A model generated the notes under the pieces. The model did not search any database, was not told the DNA's origin, and worked only from the letters and a program-made list of their open reading frames with translations. Below are positions 8,092-16,920 of a DNA stretch of 17,951 nucleotides, piece by piece (within the stretch, counting starts at the first letter, position 1; each line of letters starts with the position of its first letter). The translations under genes were made by a program, and so were the position numbers. This DNA is from an uncultured Cocleimonas sp. (GTDB lineage: Bacteria; Pseudomonadota; Gammaproteobacteria; Thiotrichales; Thiotrichaceae): the NCBI GenBank assembly GCA_937974135.1, contig CALJIH010000286.1, positions 1-17,951 of the forward strand, written 5' to 3'.

Positions 8092-8397
8092 CTAACCTTT
8101 CATCTGATCTAGTTCTTGAACATTTATCGTTCGACGATTACGGAATACCGTAATCAGTATTGCTAGACCAATTGCTGCTTCAGCAGCAGCAACGGTAAGT
8201 ATGAAAAATACAAAAACTTGACCAGCCATATCACCCAAGTAATGTGAAAAAGCAATGAAATTTAGGTTCACCGCCAGTAGCATTAATTCGATACACATCA
8301 ATAAAATAATCATGTTTTTTCGGTTGATGAAAATGCCTGCAACACTGATTGAAAACAGTATCGCACCAACAATTAAGAAATGAGATAAAGGAATCAT
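8092..8397 (-). CDS. nuoK: NADH-quinone oxidoreductase subunit K
   Basis: The product has 101 residues and three membrane helices, typical of NuoK (MrpC-like). The two buried glutamates that link the quinone site to the proton channels are present: E37 in LLMCIELMLLAVN and E73 in TVAAAEAAIGLAI. The ATG overlaps the nuoJ stop in an ATGA, so translation is probably coupled to nuoJ. Confidence 0.97.
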   Translation of the reverse strand: MIPLSHFLIVGAILFSISVAGIFINRKNMIILLMCIELMLLAVNLNFIAFSHYLGDMAGQVFVFFILTVAAAEAAIGLAILITVFRNRRTINVQELDQMKG

Positions 8398-9014
8398 GAT
8401 CTCTCCTCTTGTCTTGTTGAGGTTCTTTTTTCGGAGTCCATTTTCACCACACGTAAACGGTCTGATTTTCTTGTACGAACTTGCTCGCCTTGATTCTGTT
8501 TTTTAACCCCTTCACGACGTCGTAACGTCAAAGAAATTGCCGCAATAATTGCCACCACCAAAATCACCGCTGCAATTTCAAATGGATACATATATTCGGT
8601 ATATAAAATTTCACCTAGCGCTTTTGTATTATCAATGCTCAATGGTGCAGGTTCAGGTATTGCCCTATCAAAGGTGCTGGATTTCATCACAAAAATCATC
8701 TCAGCCACAACAATCACTGCGACCAACAAACCCAATGGTAGATAGCGCACCATGCCCTCTTTTAGAGTATCAATTTTGATATCGAGCATCATGATGACAA
8801 ACAAAAACAACACCATCACAGCACCAACATAAACCAGTACTAATACAACGCCCAAGAATTCAGCTTCGAGTAAGACCCATGTCGCAGCACTCGTAAAGAA
8901 TGCAAGAATAAGATACAAAGCTGCATAAACAGGATTTCTCGCGGTCACAACACCCACAGCAGATGACAAAGTAATCACTGCAAACAGATAAAATATGAAT
9001 AATTCTAAAGTCAT
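8394..9014 (-). CDS. nuoJ: NADH-quinone oxidoreductase subunit J
   Basis: The product has 206 residues and five predicted membrane helices, and is a core membrane-arm subunit near the quinone cavity. The third helix contains LVYVGAVMVLFLFVIMMLD with Y62, the part known in the family to switch between alpha- and pi-helix. After the last helix (ending about residue 164) comes a charged, Lys/Arg-rich cytoplasmic tail of about 40 residues containing DRLRVVKMDSEK. E. coli NuoJ is shorter (about 184 residues), but tails of this kind are usual in proteobacterial relatives. It starts 12 bp after the nuoI stop and overlaps nuoK by 4 bp. Confidence 0.95.
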   Translation of the reverse strand: MTLELFIFYLFAVITLSSAVGVVTARNPVYAALYLILAFFTSAATWVLLEAEFLGVVLVLVYVGAVMVLFLFVIMMLDIKIDTLKEGMVRYLPLGLLVAVIVVAEMIFVMKSSTFDRAIPEPAPLSIDNTKALGEILYTEYMYPFEIAAVILVVAIIAAISLTLRRREGVKKQNQGEQVRTRKSDRLRVVKMDSEKRTSTRQEERS

Positions 9015-9026
9015 ATAAATTAAGGC

Positions 9027-9518
9027 CTATTTATAAGGTGCATCAGCTGCTTTTCGTTTAGCAATTTCAGCTTCGTGTTTGTCACCAAAAGCTAATAATT
9101 CTTCTTTAGTGATAACGTTTTTACCGCGTTCTTCAAAGTGGTATTCAAATATATGCGTTTCAACAATGGCATCGACTGGGCAAGCTTCTTCACAAAAACC
9201 ACAGTAAATACATTTAAAGAAATCTATATCGTATTTAGTCGTGCGTCGTGTCCCATCGGGTCGCTCTTCCATTTCAATATCAATGGCTAAGGCAGGGCAA
9301 ACTGCCTCACACAACTTACAAGCGATACATCTTTCTTGCCCATTAGGGTAACGACGAAGCGCATGATGACCACGAAAACGTGGTGACATTGGTGTTTTTT
9401 GCTCAGGATATTGAATCGTAACTTTACGTTTAAAAAGATACTTACCGGTAATACTCAAACCTTTAAATAATTCAAACAAGGTAAAAGATTTGACGAAATG
9501 AGTCATAGATCTAAACAT
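9027..9518 (-). CDS. nuoI: NADH-quinone oxidoreductase subunit I (two [4Fe-4S] clusters)
   Basis: The product has 163 residues and is a ferredoxin-like peripheral subunit that carries electrons from NuoG towards NuoB. Both CxxCxxCxxxCP motifs are intact: C64, C67, C70, C74 (cluster N6a or N6b) and C103, C106, C109, C113 (the other). The N-terminal helix region (MFRSMTHFVKSFTLFELFKG) rests on the membrane. I chose the ATG at 9518 because GAGGT lies 7 nt before it. An in-frame ATG at 9545 would add MRLRKEVST but has no ribosome-binding site. With this start the gap to nuoH is 93 bp, the longest in the operon, and it holds a repeat copy (9554-9594). Confidence 0.95.
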   Translation of the reverse strand: MFRSMTHFVKSFTLFELFKGLSITGKYLFKRKVTIQYPEQKTPMSPRFRGHHALRRYPNGQERCIACKLCEAVCPALAIDIEMEERPDGTRRTTKYDIDFFKCIYCGFCEEACPVDAIVETHIFEYHFEERGKNVITKEELLAFGDKHEAEIAKRKAADAPYK

Positions 9519-9553
9519 CGTACTTACCTCTTTTCGTAAACGCATTATTATCA

Positions 9554-9594
9554 GAGCAATTTGAAAATGGATAAAAGTGGGTGGGTGTCTTTTT
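9554..9594 (-). repeat. Partial copy of the GACACCC repeat inside the nuo operon
   Basis: On the minus strand, the transcribed sense, an A-run leads into GACACCCACCCACTTTTA, then CCATTTT, AAA and TGCTC. This follows the minus-strand reading of the palindrome at 2961-3023 through its arm and loop with a few changes, and then loses similarity where the second arm should be. The core starts 22 nt after the nuoH stop codon. Without the second arm it cannot form the long hairpin, so the operon is probably read through here. It may still be a processing or pausing site. Confidence 0.7.
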
Positions 9595-9611
9595 CATGTA
9601 TTTATTTATGC

Positions 9612-10673
9612 TTACAGCCATGGTTGCCACCCGTATGCGATCGCAATACCAATACCAAATATCCAAACAAGCGTAACTGGAATAAGAATTTTCCAACCTA
9701 AACGCATGATTTGGTCATAACGGTAACGTGGGAATGTTGCTCTGAACCATAAGTAACAGAACAGGAAGAACATGGTTTTTAGCAGTAACCAATGAAAACC
9801 GTCACCAAATATAAAACTTAAAATAGGTGTATCCGCAAAAGTATTGCCAAATGGAGACAACCAACCACCAAAGAATAATAAAGCGGTTAACGTAGAAATC
9901 AGGATCATGCTTGCATATTCAGCAAGGAAGAATAAAGCAAACGCCATGCCGGAGTATTCAACATGGAAACCAGCGACGATTTCTGATTCACCTTCAGCAA
10001 CATCAAATGGAGCACGATTGGTTTCAGCAACACCAGAAATAAAGAACACGACAAATAAACCACAGAGAGGGAATACATTCCAACCGAGTAAACCGCCGCC
10101 TTGCGCCTTAACAATTTCAGTAAGGTTTAGGCTTCCTGATACCATCAGTACGCCAACTAGAGCAAAGCCCATCGCGATTTCATAGGAAACTACCTGTGCT
10201 CCCACACGTAACGAGCTCAAAATTGCGTATTTAGAGTTTGATGCCCAACCGGCTAAAATAATACCAAATACATCAAGCGAATTAACCGCAAGAATCAGTA
10301 GCAACCCCGCATTTACATTAGCTAAAACACCACCATCCCAAAATGGAATCACAGACCATACGGCCAAAGCTGGTGCCAATGCCAGCATAGGGGCAATAAA
10401 GAACACAACCTTGCTTGATTTTGTCGGAGTAATGATCTCCTTAAACATCAATTTAACAGTATCTGCTATGGGTTGAAGCCAACCTTTAGGTCCTACTCTA
10501 TTTGGACCCATGCGCGATTGCATGTAACCAATTACTTTTCTTTCAGCGAATGTCGTGTATGCAACTGCCAAAATAAGTGGCAACATTATGGCCACGATTT
10601 TCAGCATTATCACAATAAATGCCGACAACCCTTCTGGCAAAAAACTGTTTAAAAATGTAGTTAAAGTTTCCAA
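9612..10673 (-). CDS. nuoH: NADH-quinone oxidoreductase subunit H
   Basis: The product has 353 residues and about eight membrane helices. This subunit forms the quinone-binding chamber with NuoB and NuoD and joins the two arms of complex I. Signature segments are FAERKVIGYMQSRMGPNRVG near residues 42-61 and ETNRAPFDVAEGESEIV in the acidic cytoplasmic loop. The start appears to be TTG at 10673 (reading METLTTF). An in-frame TGA lies seven codons upstream with no ATG or GTG between, and GGAT precedes the TTG by 6 nt. The next ATG is at codon 23, inside the first membrane helix. nuoG ends 41 bp upstream. Confidence 0.94.
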   Translation of the reverse strand: METLTTFLNSFLPEGLSAFIVIMLKIVAIMLPLILAVAYTTFAERKVIGYMQSRMGPNRVGPKGWLQPIADTVKLMFKEIITPTKSSKVVFFIAPMLALAPALAVWSVIPFWDGGVLANVNAGLLLILAVNSLDVFGIILAGWASNSKYAILSSLRVGAQVVSYEIAMGFALVGVLMVSGSLNLTEIVKAQGGGLLGWNVFPLCGLFVVFFISGVAETNRAPFDVAEGESEIVAGFHVEYSGMAFALFFLAEYASMILISTLTALLFFGGWLSPFGNTFADTPILSFIFGDGFHWLLLKTMFFLFCYLWFRATFPRYRYDQIMRLGWKILIPVTLVWIFGIGIAIAYGWQPWL

Positions 10674-10714
10674 TTTATATCCGTTTTCTCTTCACTTAAT
10701 GCCTGTAAGTTCAT

Positions 10715-13120
10715 TTATAAAGTAATGACAATTTCACCAAAAGCAGAGCCTAAGAGTCCGCTTGATTTTGTTCCTGCCATTAACAAAGCACAGCCATCAG
10801 GAATCATTTCATTCACAACAAGTGGCATTTCAACCATCACTCCACCTTGTTTCACTTGTACTTTTTGCTCATCAGCAGATAACGCCTTAGCTAAACCTAA
10901 CTTCTTAATTTCATCTGTATTCAGTTGAACAGCTTGGTGATCTGGTTGACTATCTTGGAGTGCTTTTGCCCTGCGTACTAGTGAATCACAAACGTATTCA
11001 CCAACTTCACCAATACGTTGTAATGATTTAACGTTTACTGAATCATGTTCTGCGAACAATCCTGTTGTTTCAAATTTAGGCGTGTCTTCTGCTTTATCAC
11101 AAAGTTCTTTTAGTTCATCACGAACATCTCTAGAACTAACATAATCGAAACCCTTAACATCTAAATGATTACCTAATACACGTAATATTTTCCACGCAGG
11201 ACGTGCATTTTCGTAACTTTTAGAAGCTGCTTTAAAGCTCTGCCATGTTCCTTCGATATTGACAAAAGTTCCTGAAGTCTCTGAGTAAGCAGCACTTGGC
11301 AAGATGACATCTGCATTAGACAACATCTTTTTATTCGCATATGGAGTAACCGCTATTACAGAATCGGCTTGGTTAAGAGCGGCTAGTGCTTGTTGTGGAT
11401 TATCAGCATCTGCTTCCAGTTCAACGTCTAACAAGAAGTAAATTTTCTTCGGGTGGTTTAACATCTCCGAAGCATTTTTCCCAATTTCGTTTACCGCTTG
11501 TCCTGCTTCTTTTCTGTGAGGCACCAAACCCGCTATCCATGCACCAGAGGTATTTGCAGCTCCTCCGACAAACCCAAAGTTTGCACCTGTGTTTGTTGCT
11601 AGAACGTGTGCTAAAACACGTAATGTTGAATAAGCTGGTAACTGCTCTGCGATACTACCGATAAAAACACATGGATTTTTTGCATTCATCAAGTTTTCAG
11701 CAAATGCTTTAGCACTCTTATTCGCACGAACACTTTTAAATAAATCTTTTAAGCCAGCCGGAATTTTTTTCTTGCTAAGCGTAAAGCTAGCTTTAGTTAT
11801 TAAAGTTAATTGAGTAACCATTTCGCTTGGACTAGCAATGATTTGTTCTGTCACATCATAATTAAACGATAACTCACGTGGATTGAGCGTATAAACTTTT
11901 GCTCCATTTAAAGCCGCTTTACGAATTCTATGGTTGATCATTGGTTGTTCTTTACGAACATTTGATCCAATTAACATGACTGCATCAGCATTTTCTATAT
12001 CCGCAATACTCATTCCTAAATTCGGAAATAAATCAGTATTTTCTTGATCATGAAAGTCAATTTGTCGGAGACGATGATCAATATTGTTAACACCAATGCC
12101 ACGCATCAGCTTTTGTAACAAGTACTGTTCTTCAACGGTTGCTCTAGGAGAAGCAAGAACACCAACTGAATCAGGGTTTACCTCTTGCAGCATAGTGGCA
12201 GCTGTTTCTAGTGCTTCGCTCCAATCAACCTCTTTCCAGATTCCATTTTTCTTAATCATCGGCGATTTCACACGATCTTTCGCGTAAACGCCTTGATAGC
12301 TAAAACGATCTCGATCCGAAATCCAACACTCATTAATACTATCGTTATCACCAGCGATAACTCTTACTAGTTTATTCTTGAATGTATGCAAACGAACATT
12401 TGAGCCAACACTATCATGCGATCCGATACCTTCTGATTGCAGCATTTCCCATGATCTTGATTGATAACGAGAAGGCTTTGCAGTCAACGCTCCTACAGGA
12501 CAGATATCAATTATGTTTCCAGAGAGCTCAGAGTCCAGACTCTTTTCCACATAAGTACCGATTTCCATGCGGTCACCACGTCCGGTAGCTCCCAACTCCC
12601 TCATTCCTGAAATTTCTTCACCAAAACGAACACAACGCGTGCATTGAATACAGCGTGTCATTTCAGTAGAAACTAATTCACCGATATCTTTATCAACTAC
12701 AACTCGTTTTATTTCTTGGAAACTAGAACTGTCCCCACCAAAAGCCATGGATAAGTCTTGCAACTCACACTCACCACCCTGGTCACAGATCGGACAATCC
12801 AATGGATGATTTATCAACAAAAACTCCATTGTATCTTTTTGCGCAGTTAAGGCTTTTTCAGATTTAGTCCAAACCTTCATGCCATCCATTACAGGTGTTG
12901 CACAAGCGGGTAAAGGTTTAGGTGCTTTTTCAACCTCAACCAAACACATCCGACAATTTGCCGCTACAGTTAGTTTGTTATGGTAGCAAAAACGCGGAAT
13001 GTGGATATCAGCAGCATCAGCAACTTGAATCAACATCGAGCCAGCTTTAGCCTTGTGCTCAATATCATTGATACTTATCGTGACTAAGTTATCTTCAGCA
13101 TTTTTATTTGTTTTACTCAT
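10715..13120 (-). CDS. nuoG: NADH-quinone oxidoreductase subunit G
   Basis: The product has 801 residues and is the largest peripheral-arm subunit; it carries several iron-sulfur clusters. Ligands visible are C45, C56, C59, C73 for the [2Fe-2S] cluster N1b; H105, C109, C112, C118 for the His-ligated cluster N5; and C157, C160, C163, C207 for N4. The remainder is a molybdopterin-oxidoreductase-like domain that has no cofactor in complex I. The four Cys that hold the off-pathway cluster N7 in E. coli are absent: the region near residues 230-272 reads GIGSHDSVGSN and later CWISDRDRF, like the mitochondrial form. The ATG overlaps the nuoF stop in ATGA, and GGTGGA precedes it. Confidence 0.97.
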   Translation of the reverse strand: MSKTNKNAEDNLVTISINDIEHKAKAGSMLIQVADAADIHIPRFCYHNKLTVAANCRMCLVEVEKAPKPLPACATPVMDGMKVWTKSEKALTAQKDTMEFLLINHPLDCPICDQGGECELQDLSMAFGGDSSSFQEIKRVVVDKDIGELVSTEMTRCIQCTRCVRFGEEISGMRELGATGRGDRMEIGTYVEKSLDSELSGNIIDICPVGALTAKPSRYQSRSWEMLQSEGIGSHDSVGSNVRLHTFKNKLVRVIAGDNDSINECWISDRDRFSYQGVYAKDRVKSPMIKKNGIWKEVDWSEALETAATMLQEVNPDSVGVLASPRATVEEQYLLQKLMRGIGVNNIDHRLRQIDFHDQENTDLFPNLGMSIADIENADAVMLIGSNVRKEQPMINHRIRKAALNGAKVYTLNPRELSFNYDVTEQIIASPSEMVTQLTLITKASFTLSKKKIPAGLKDLFKSVRANKSAKAFAENLMNAKNPCVFIGSIAEQLPAYSTLRVLAHVLATNTGANFGFVGGAANTSGAWIAGLVPHRKEAGQAVNEIGKNASEMLNHPKKIYFLLDVELEADADNPQQALAALNQADSVIAVTPYANKKMLSNADVILPSAAYSETSGTFVNIEGTWQSFKAASKSYENARPAWKILRVLGNHLDVKGFDYVSSRDVRDELKELCDKAEDTPKFETTGLFAEHDSVNVKSLQRIGEVGEYVCDSLVRRAKALQDSQPDHQAVQLNTDEIKKLGLAKALSADEQKVQVKQGGVMVEMPLVVNEMIPDGCALLMAGTKSSGLLGSAFGEIVITL

Positions 13121-14397
13121 TTTACATCCACCATAGAACAGCCGTTCTCAACATAGTGAACAAATTCTTCTCTGAAGTTTTGTATAAAACTCCAAACTGG
13201 CATTGCAGCGGCATCTCCTAGAGCACAGATAGTTCTGCCTTCAATTTTATGCGCTACCTCATCTAAGCGGTCTATATCTTCTAAGGTACCTTTACCTTCA
13301 ACGATTCTGCATAGCATGCGGTACAACCAACCTGTACCCTCTCTACAAGGAGTACATTGACCACATGACTCAGAAAAGTAAAAACGCGAAATACGTTGTA
13401 AAACCTTTACCATATCGGTGGTTTCATCCATCACGATTACTGCACCAGACCCAAGGTAAGAACCTGCTTTTTGAATAGTATCGTAATCCATGGTGAGGTC
13501 CATCATCACCTCACCTTTCAATACAGGTACAGAGGAACCACCGGGAATTACTGCTTTCAGCTTGTTACCATTTCGAATACCACCTGCCATTTCGATTAAA
13601 TCTTTAAATGGCAAACCCATCGGTACTTCAAAATTACCTGGATTATTTAAATGACCAGAAACTGAGAATAACTTCTCACCGCCTGACCCTTCAACACCCA
13701 TGTCTTTGAACCATTCGGCACCACCGCGTAAAATAGCAGGGATTGAGGATAAACTTTCAGTATTGTTTATTGTTGTCGGACGACCATATAACCCAAACCC
13801 CGCTGGGAAAGGTGGCTTAAATCGCGGCTGTCCTTTTTTACCTTCGAGCGATTCGAGTAATGCTGTTTCTTCGCCACATATATATGCACCTGCACCTAAT
13901 GTGCCATACAACTCAAAGTCTACCTTACTCTTTAGAATATTTTTGCCCAAATAACCTGCTTCATAGGCTTCTTTAACGGCTTGTTCAAAGCGAATAAATG
14001 GCTCATCCATCCATTCACCACGCATGTAGTTGTATCCAACTGTGGCACCGATACAATATCCCGCAATTGCCATACCTTCTACAAGTGCATGCGGATTGAA
14101 ACGATGAATATCTCGATCTTTACAAGTACCTGGCTCCGACTCATCTGAATTACACACAATGTATTTTTGCCCAGGCATATTGCGTGGCATAAAGCTCCAC
14201 TTTAAACCTGTTGGGAAACCAGCACCGCCTCGTCCTCTTAATCCAGATTCTTTGATTTGCTCAATCACTTCAACGGGGTCAGTTTTTTCTTTAAGAATTT
14301 TTTCCCAAGCTTGATAACCACCAATTTTACGATAGTTCTCTAATGAGTATGGCTCATCTTTGAATTGCTTAGTCGTGAAACAAACTTGATCAACCAT
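13117..14397 (-). CDS. nuoF: NADH-quinone oxidoreductase subunit F (NADH- and FMN-binding)
   Basis: The product has 426 residues and is the entry point for electrons: it binds NADH and FMN and holds cluster N3. The glycine-rich FMN/NADH segments are GRGGAGFPTGLKW (54-67) and GAGAYICGEETALLESLEG (168-186). The N3 ligands are C345, C348, C351 (ESCGQCTPCREG) and C391 (RTICALGD). The ATG shares its region with the nuoE stop (TAATG), so nuoE and nuoF are likely translated in a coupled manner. Confidence 0.98.
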   Translation of the reverse strand: MVDQVCFTTKQFKDEPYSLENYRKIGGYQAWEKILKEKTDPVEVIEQIKESGLRGRGGAGFPTGLKWSFMPRNMPGQKYIVCNSDESEPGTCKDRDIHRFNPHALVEGMAIAGYCIGATVGYNYMRGEWMDEPFIRFEQAVKEAYEAGYLGKNILKSKVDFELYGTLGAGAYICGEETALLESLEGKKGQPRFKPPFPAGFGLYGRPTTINNTESLSSIPAILRGGAEWFKDMGVEGSGGEKLFSVSGHLNNPGNFEVPMGLPFKDLIEMAGGIRNGNKLKAVIPGGSSVPVLKGEVMMDLTMDYDTIQKAGSYLGSGAVIVMDETTDMVKVLQRISRFYFSESCGQCTPCREGTGWLYRMLCRIVEGKGTLEDIDRLDEVAHKIEGRTICALGDAAAMPVWSFIQNFREEFVHYVENGCSMVDVK

Positions 14398-14939
14398 TAG
14401 CTTGTCTCCTTCTTATGTAGCGTGCCATTTTTTCTAGCACTTTCGAGTAATGCATCAACTTTTTCTTTGGTCAAATTCTCATGATAAACATGATTAAGCT
14501 GCATCATAGGTGCACCACAACAAGCAGCCAAACATTCTTCTTCTATCTTGAAGAAAAACTCACCATCAGGTGTTGATTCTCCCATTTTAATCCCTAAACG
14601 CTCTTCGATGTGATCAACGATTTCATCAGAACCATTCAACATGCATGACACATTTGTACATACAGAAATACTATTCTTTGCGGCTGCTTTTTCATCCAAT
14701 TCATACATCGAGTAAAAACTAGCAACCTCATAAACCGCAATCTTTGGTAGGTCCATGTATTCAGCAACTGCATCCATTTTTTCTGTAGATATATAATGAT
14801 CTTCATGCATTACCGCACGCAAAGCTGCCAAAAGAGCAGATTGTGATCGATCTTCTGGAAAACGAGCGATCCACATATCAATATCATCACGCTCGTGCTT
14901 TGACAGAATAGTAGCAGTCTGTTTATTAGAACCAGCCAT
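14397..14939 (-). CDS. nuoE: NADH-quinone oxidoreductase subunit E ([2Fe-2S] cluster N1a)
   Basis: The product has 180 residues, with a helical N-terminal half and a thioredoxin-like C-terminal half. The N1a ligands are C94 and C99 (SVCTNVSC), and C136 and C140 (EECLAACCGAP). The spacing matches the family; C141 is an extra neighbouring Cys seen in many relatives. The protein pairs with NuoF in the NADH dehydrogenase module. Its ATG overlaps the nuoD stop (TAATG). Confidence 0.97.
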   Translation of the reverse strand: MAGSNKQTATILSKHERDDIDMWIARFPEDRSQSALLAALRAVMHEDHYISTEKMDAVAEYMDLPKIAVYEVASFYSMYELDEKAAAKNSISVCTNVSCMLNGSDEIVDHIEERLGIKMGESTPDGEFFFKIEEECLAACCGAPMMQLNHVYHENLTKEKVDALLESARKNGTLHKKETS

Positions 14940-16192
14940 TACCTATCCACCTCGCCAAATACTATATCCATCGTACCTATCACTGTTACCACATCAGCCA
15001 ACATATGGCCTTTTGTTAATTCATCCATCGCCGACATATGCGCGAAACCTGGTGCTCGCACTTTTAAGCGATAAGGTTTATTTGCACCATCAGAAACCAC
15101 ATAACAACCAAACTCACCTTTAGGATGTTCTATCGCTGCATACGCTTCACCTTCTGGCAAACAATAACCTTCGGTCGCTAATTTAAAGTGATGGATCAAT
15201 GCTTCCATATCACCTTTCATATCTTCACGCTTTGGTGGTGTGATCTTATGATCATCATGCATAACCGGGCCTGGATTCGCACGCAACCAATCCACACATT
15301 GCTTGATGATCTTGTTTGACTGGCGGAACTCTTCCATGCGCACCAGATAACGATCGTAGCTATCACCATTGGTACCAACCGGAATATCAAAATCCAATTG
15401 ATCGTACATGGCGTATGGTTGTTTCTTGCGGAGATCCCACTCTACACCTGAGCCACGTAGCATTGCACCAGTTAAACCTAACTGAAGCGCTCGTTCTGGA
15501 CTTACTATGCCGATATCAACCAAACGTTGTTTCCAGATTCGATTATCGGTTAACAAGGTTTCGTATTCATCGACACATTTTGGAAAACGATTGGTAAAGT
15601 CCTCAATAAAATCTAGAACGCTACCTCCACGATTATCATTTAATCGCTTTATATCTGCATCGCTATGCCATTTAGATTTTTCATGCAATGGCATCACATC
15701 AGGAATATCACGATAAACACCACCAGGACGATAATACGTAGCATGCAAACGCGCACCAGATACTGCTTCGTAGACATCCATCAAATCTTCACGTTCACGG
15801 AATGCATACAAGAACATTGTCATAGCACCAACATCAAGTCCGTGAGCACCTATCCATAGCAAATGATTAAGTATTCTGGTAATTTCATCAAACATGGTAC
15901 GGATGTACTGCGCTCGTATTGGCGCTTCTATACCCAGCATTTTCTCAAGCGCTAAAACATAACCGTGTTCATTACACATCATTGATACATAATCGAGTCG
16001 ATCCATATAACCAATGCTTTGATTGTAAGGTTTGCTCTCAGCTAACTTTTCTGTACCACGATGCAATAAACCGACATGCGGATCGGCACGTTGTATTACC
16101 TCGCCATCCATCTCCAAGACTAATCTGAGAACACCATGTGCGGCCGGATGAGCAGGTCCAAAATTTAAGGTAAAGTTACGAATTTCAGGCAT
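14939..16192 (-). CDS. nuoD: NADH-quinone oxidoreductase subunit D
   Basis: The product has 417 residues and is the 49-kDa-type subunit, derived from a hydrogenase large subunit, that forms the quinone site with NuoB and NuoH. The segment GPAHPAAHGVLRLVLEMDGE (12-31) contains H19, and GYMDRLDYVS contains Y68. These two residues correspond by spacing to the quinone-contacting His38 and Tyr87 of Thermus Nqo4. Unlike E. coli, where NuoC and NuoD are fused, this is a separate gene that starts 2 bp after nuoC ends. Confidence 0.98.
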   Translation of the reverse strand: MPEIRNFTLNFGPAHPAAHGVLRLVLEMDGEVIQRADPHVGLLHRGTEKLAESKPYNQSIGYMDRLDYVSMMCNEHGYVLALEKMLGIEAPIRAQYIRTMFDEITRILNHLLWIGAHGLDVGAMTMFLYAFREREDLMDVYEAVSGARLHATYYRPGGVYRDIPDVMPLHEKSKWHSDADIKRLNDNRGGSVLDFIEDFTNRFPKCVDEYETLLTDNRIWKQRLVDIGIVSPERALQLGLTGAMLRGSGVEWDLRKKQPYAMYDQLDFDIPVGTNGDSYDRYLVRMEEFRQSNKIIKQCVDWLRANPGPVMHDDHKITPPKREDMKGDMEALIHHFKLATEGYCLPEGEAYAAIEHPKGEFGCYVVSDGANKPYRLKVRAPGFAHMSAMDELTKGHMLADVVTVIGTMDIVFGEVDR

Positions 16193-16194
16193 GA

Positions 16195-16920
16195 TTATTT
16201 TTCAACCTCATTCGTATTATTTGCTTCATTTTCAGCATCTCTTGTAAATCTACCGTCTTCTCGAATGATTCGAGGTACCAGAGTTCTTGATTCGATGGAT
16301 ACTGGCTCATAAACAACGCGTTCTTGTTCTTCGTCGTAACGCATTTCAACTTGGCCAATCAAAGGAAAGTCTTTTCTAAATGGGTGACCAGAGAAACCAT
16401 AATCAGTCAAAATTCTGCGTAAATCAGGATGACCGTTAAACATAATTCCAAACAGATCAAACGCTTCGCGCTCGAACCAATTTGCAGAACTCCATATTTC
16501 AGTCACAGAATCTATTAGTGGGAACTCATTATCATCGCAAAAAGTTTTAACACGAATACGTTGATTATTTTTTACAGAAAGCAGATGACTTACAACAGCA
16601 AAACGCTTACCTTCAAATTCAGGTTTATCAGCATCCAATTCGCTATCATCGAATGAGAATTCGCGCTTTACTCCTCGAGTAAAGCCACTACCGCCAACAT
16701 CCCATTCTGAATCACCGTAACTTAAATAATCAACACCGCACACATCGGTTAATTGTTCAAAAGAACAAGCTTCATCATCTCGTAGAAAAGTAGATACTTC
16801 AATTAAATCTTGGGGGGCAATTTCCACCGTCAATTCGTTTAATGCTATTTCAGCTTTCAGAAGTTTTGAAGCTAATGCTCCAGTAAGATGAGCACTTAAG
16901 GCTTGTAAAGAATTGCTCAT
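16195..16920 (-). CDS. nuoC: NADH-quinone oxidoreductase subunit C
   Basis: The product has 241 residues and is the 30-kDa-type subunit of the connecting module. The family signature is ANWFEREAFDLFGIMFNGHP (146-165), followed by DLRRILTDYGFSGHPFRKDF (166-185). A segment of about 30 residues (about 70-105, rich in Asp, Glu and Ser) lies between two beta strands, as in several beta- and gammaproteobacterial homologues. The C-terminal tail is acidic and Asn-rich (NEANNTNEVEK) and is probably flexible. The start codon overlaps the nuoB stop (TAATG). Confidence 0.96.
   Translation of the reverse strand: MSNSLQALSAHLTGALASKLLKAEIALNELTVEIAPQDLIEVSTFLRDDEACSFEQLTDVCGVDYLSYGDSEWDVGGSGFTRGVKREFSFDDSELDADKPEFEGKRFAVVSHLLSVKNNQRIRVKTFCDDNEFPLIDSVTEIWSSANWFEREAFDLFGIMFNGHPDLRRILTDYGFSGHPFRKDFPLIGQVEMRYDEEQERVVYEPVSIESRTLVPRIIREDGRFTRDAENEANNTNEVEK

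Noticed and set aside
9519..9545. Longer nuoI starting at 9545
   Set aside because: The added residues MRLRKEVST lack a ribosome-binding site and contain the GAGGT that serves the ATG at 9518.
9573..9594. G-quadruplex in the GTGGGTGGGTG segment
   Set aside because: Only two G3 tracts are present, too few for an intramolecular quadruplex; the palindrome's single G7 run is likewise insufficient.
9511..9696. Minus-strand ORF bridging nuoH and nuoI
   Set aside because: It starts inside the nuoH C-terminus in another frame, crosses the repeat and overlaps the nuoI start; it has no ribosome-binding site or conserved motif.
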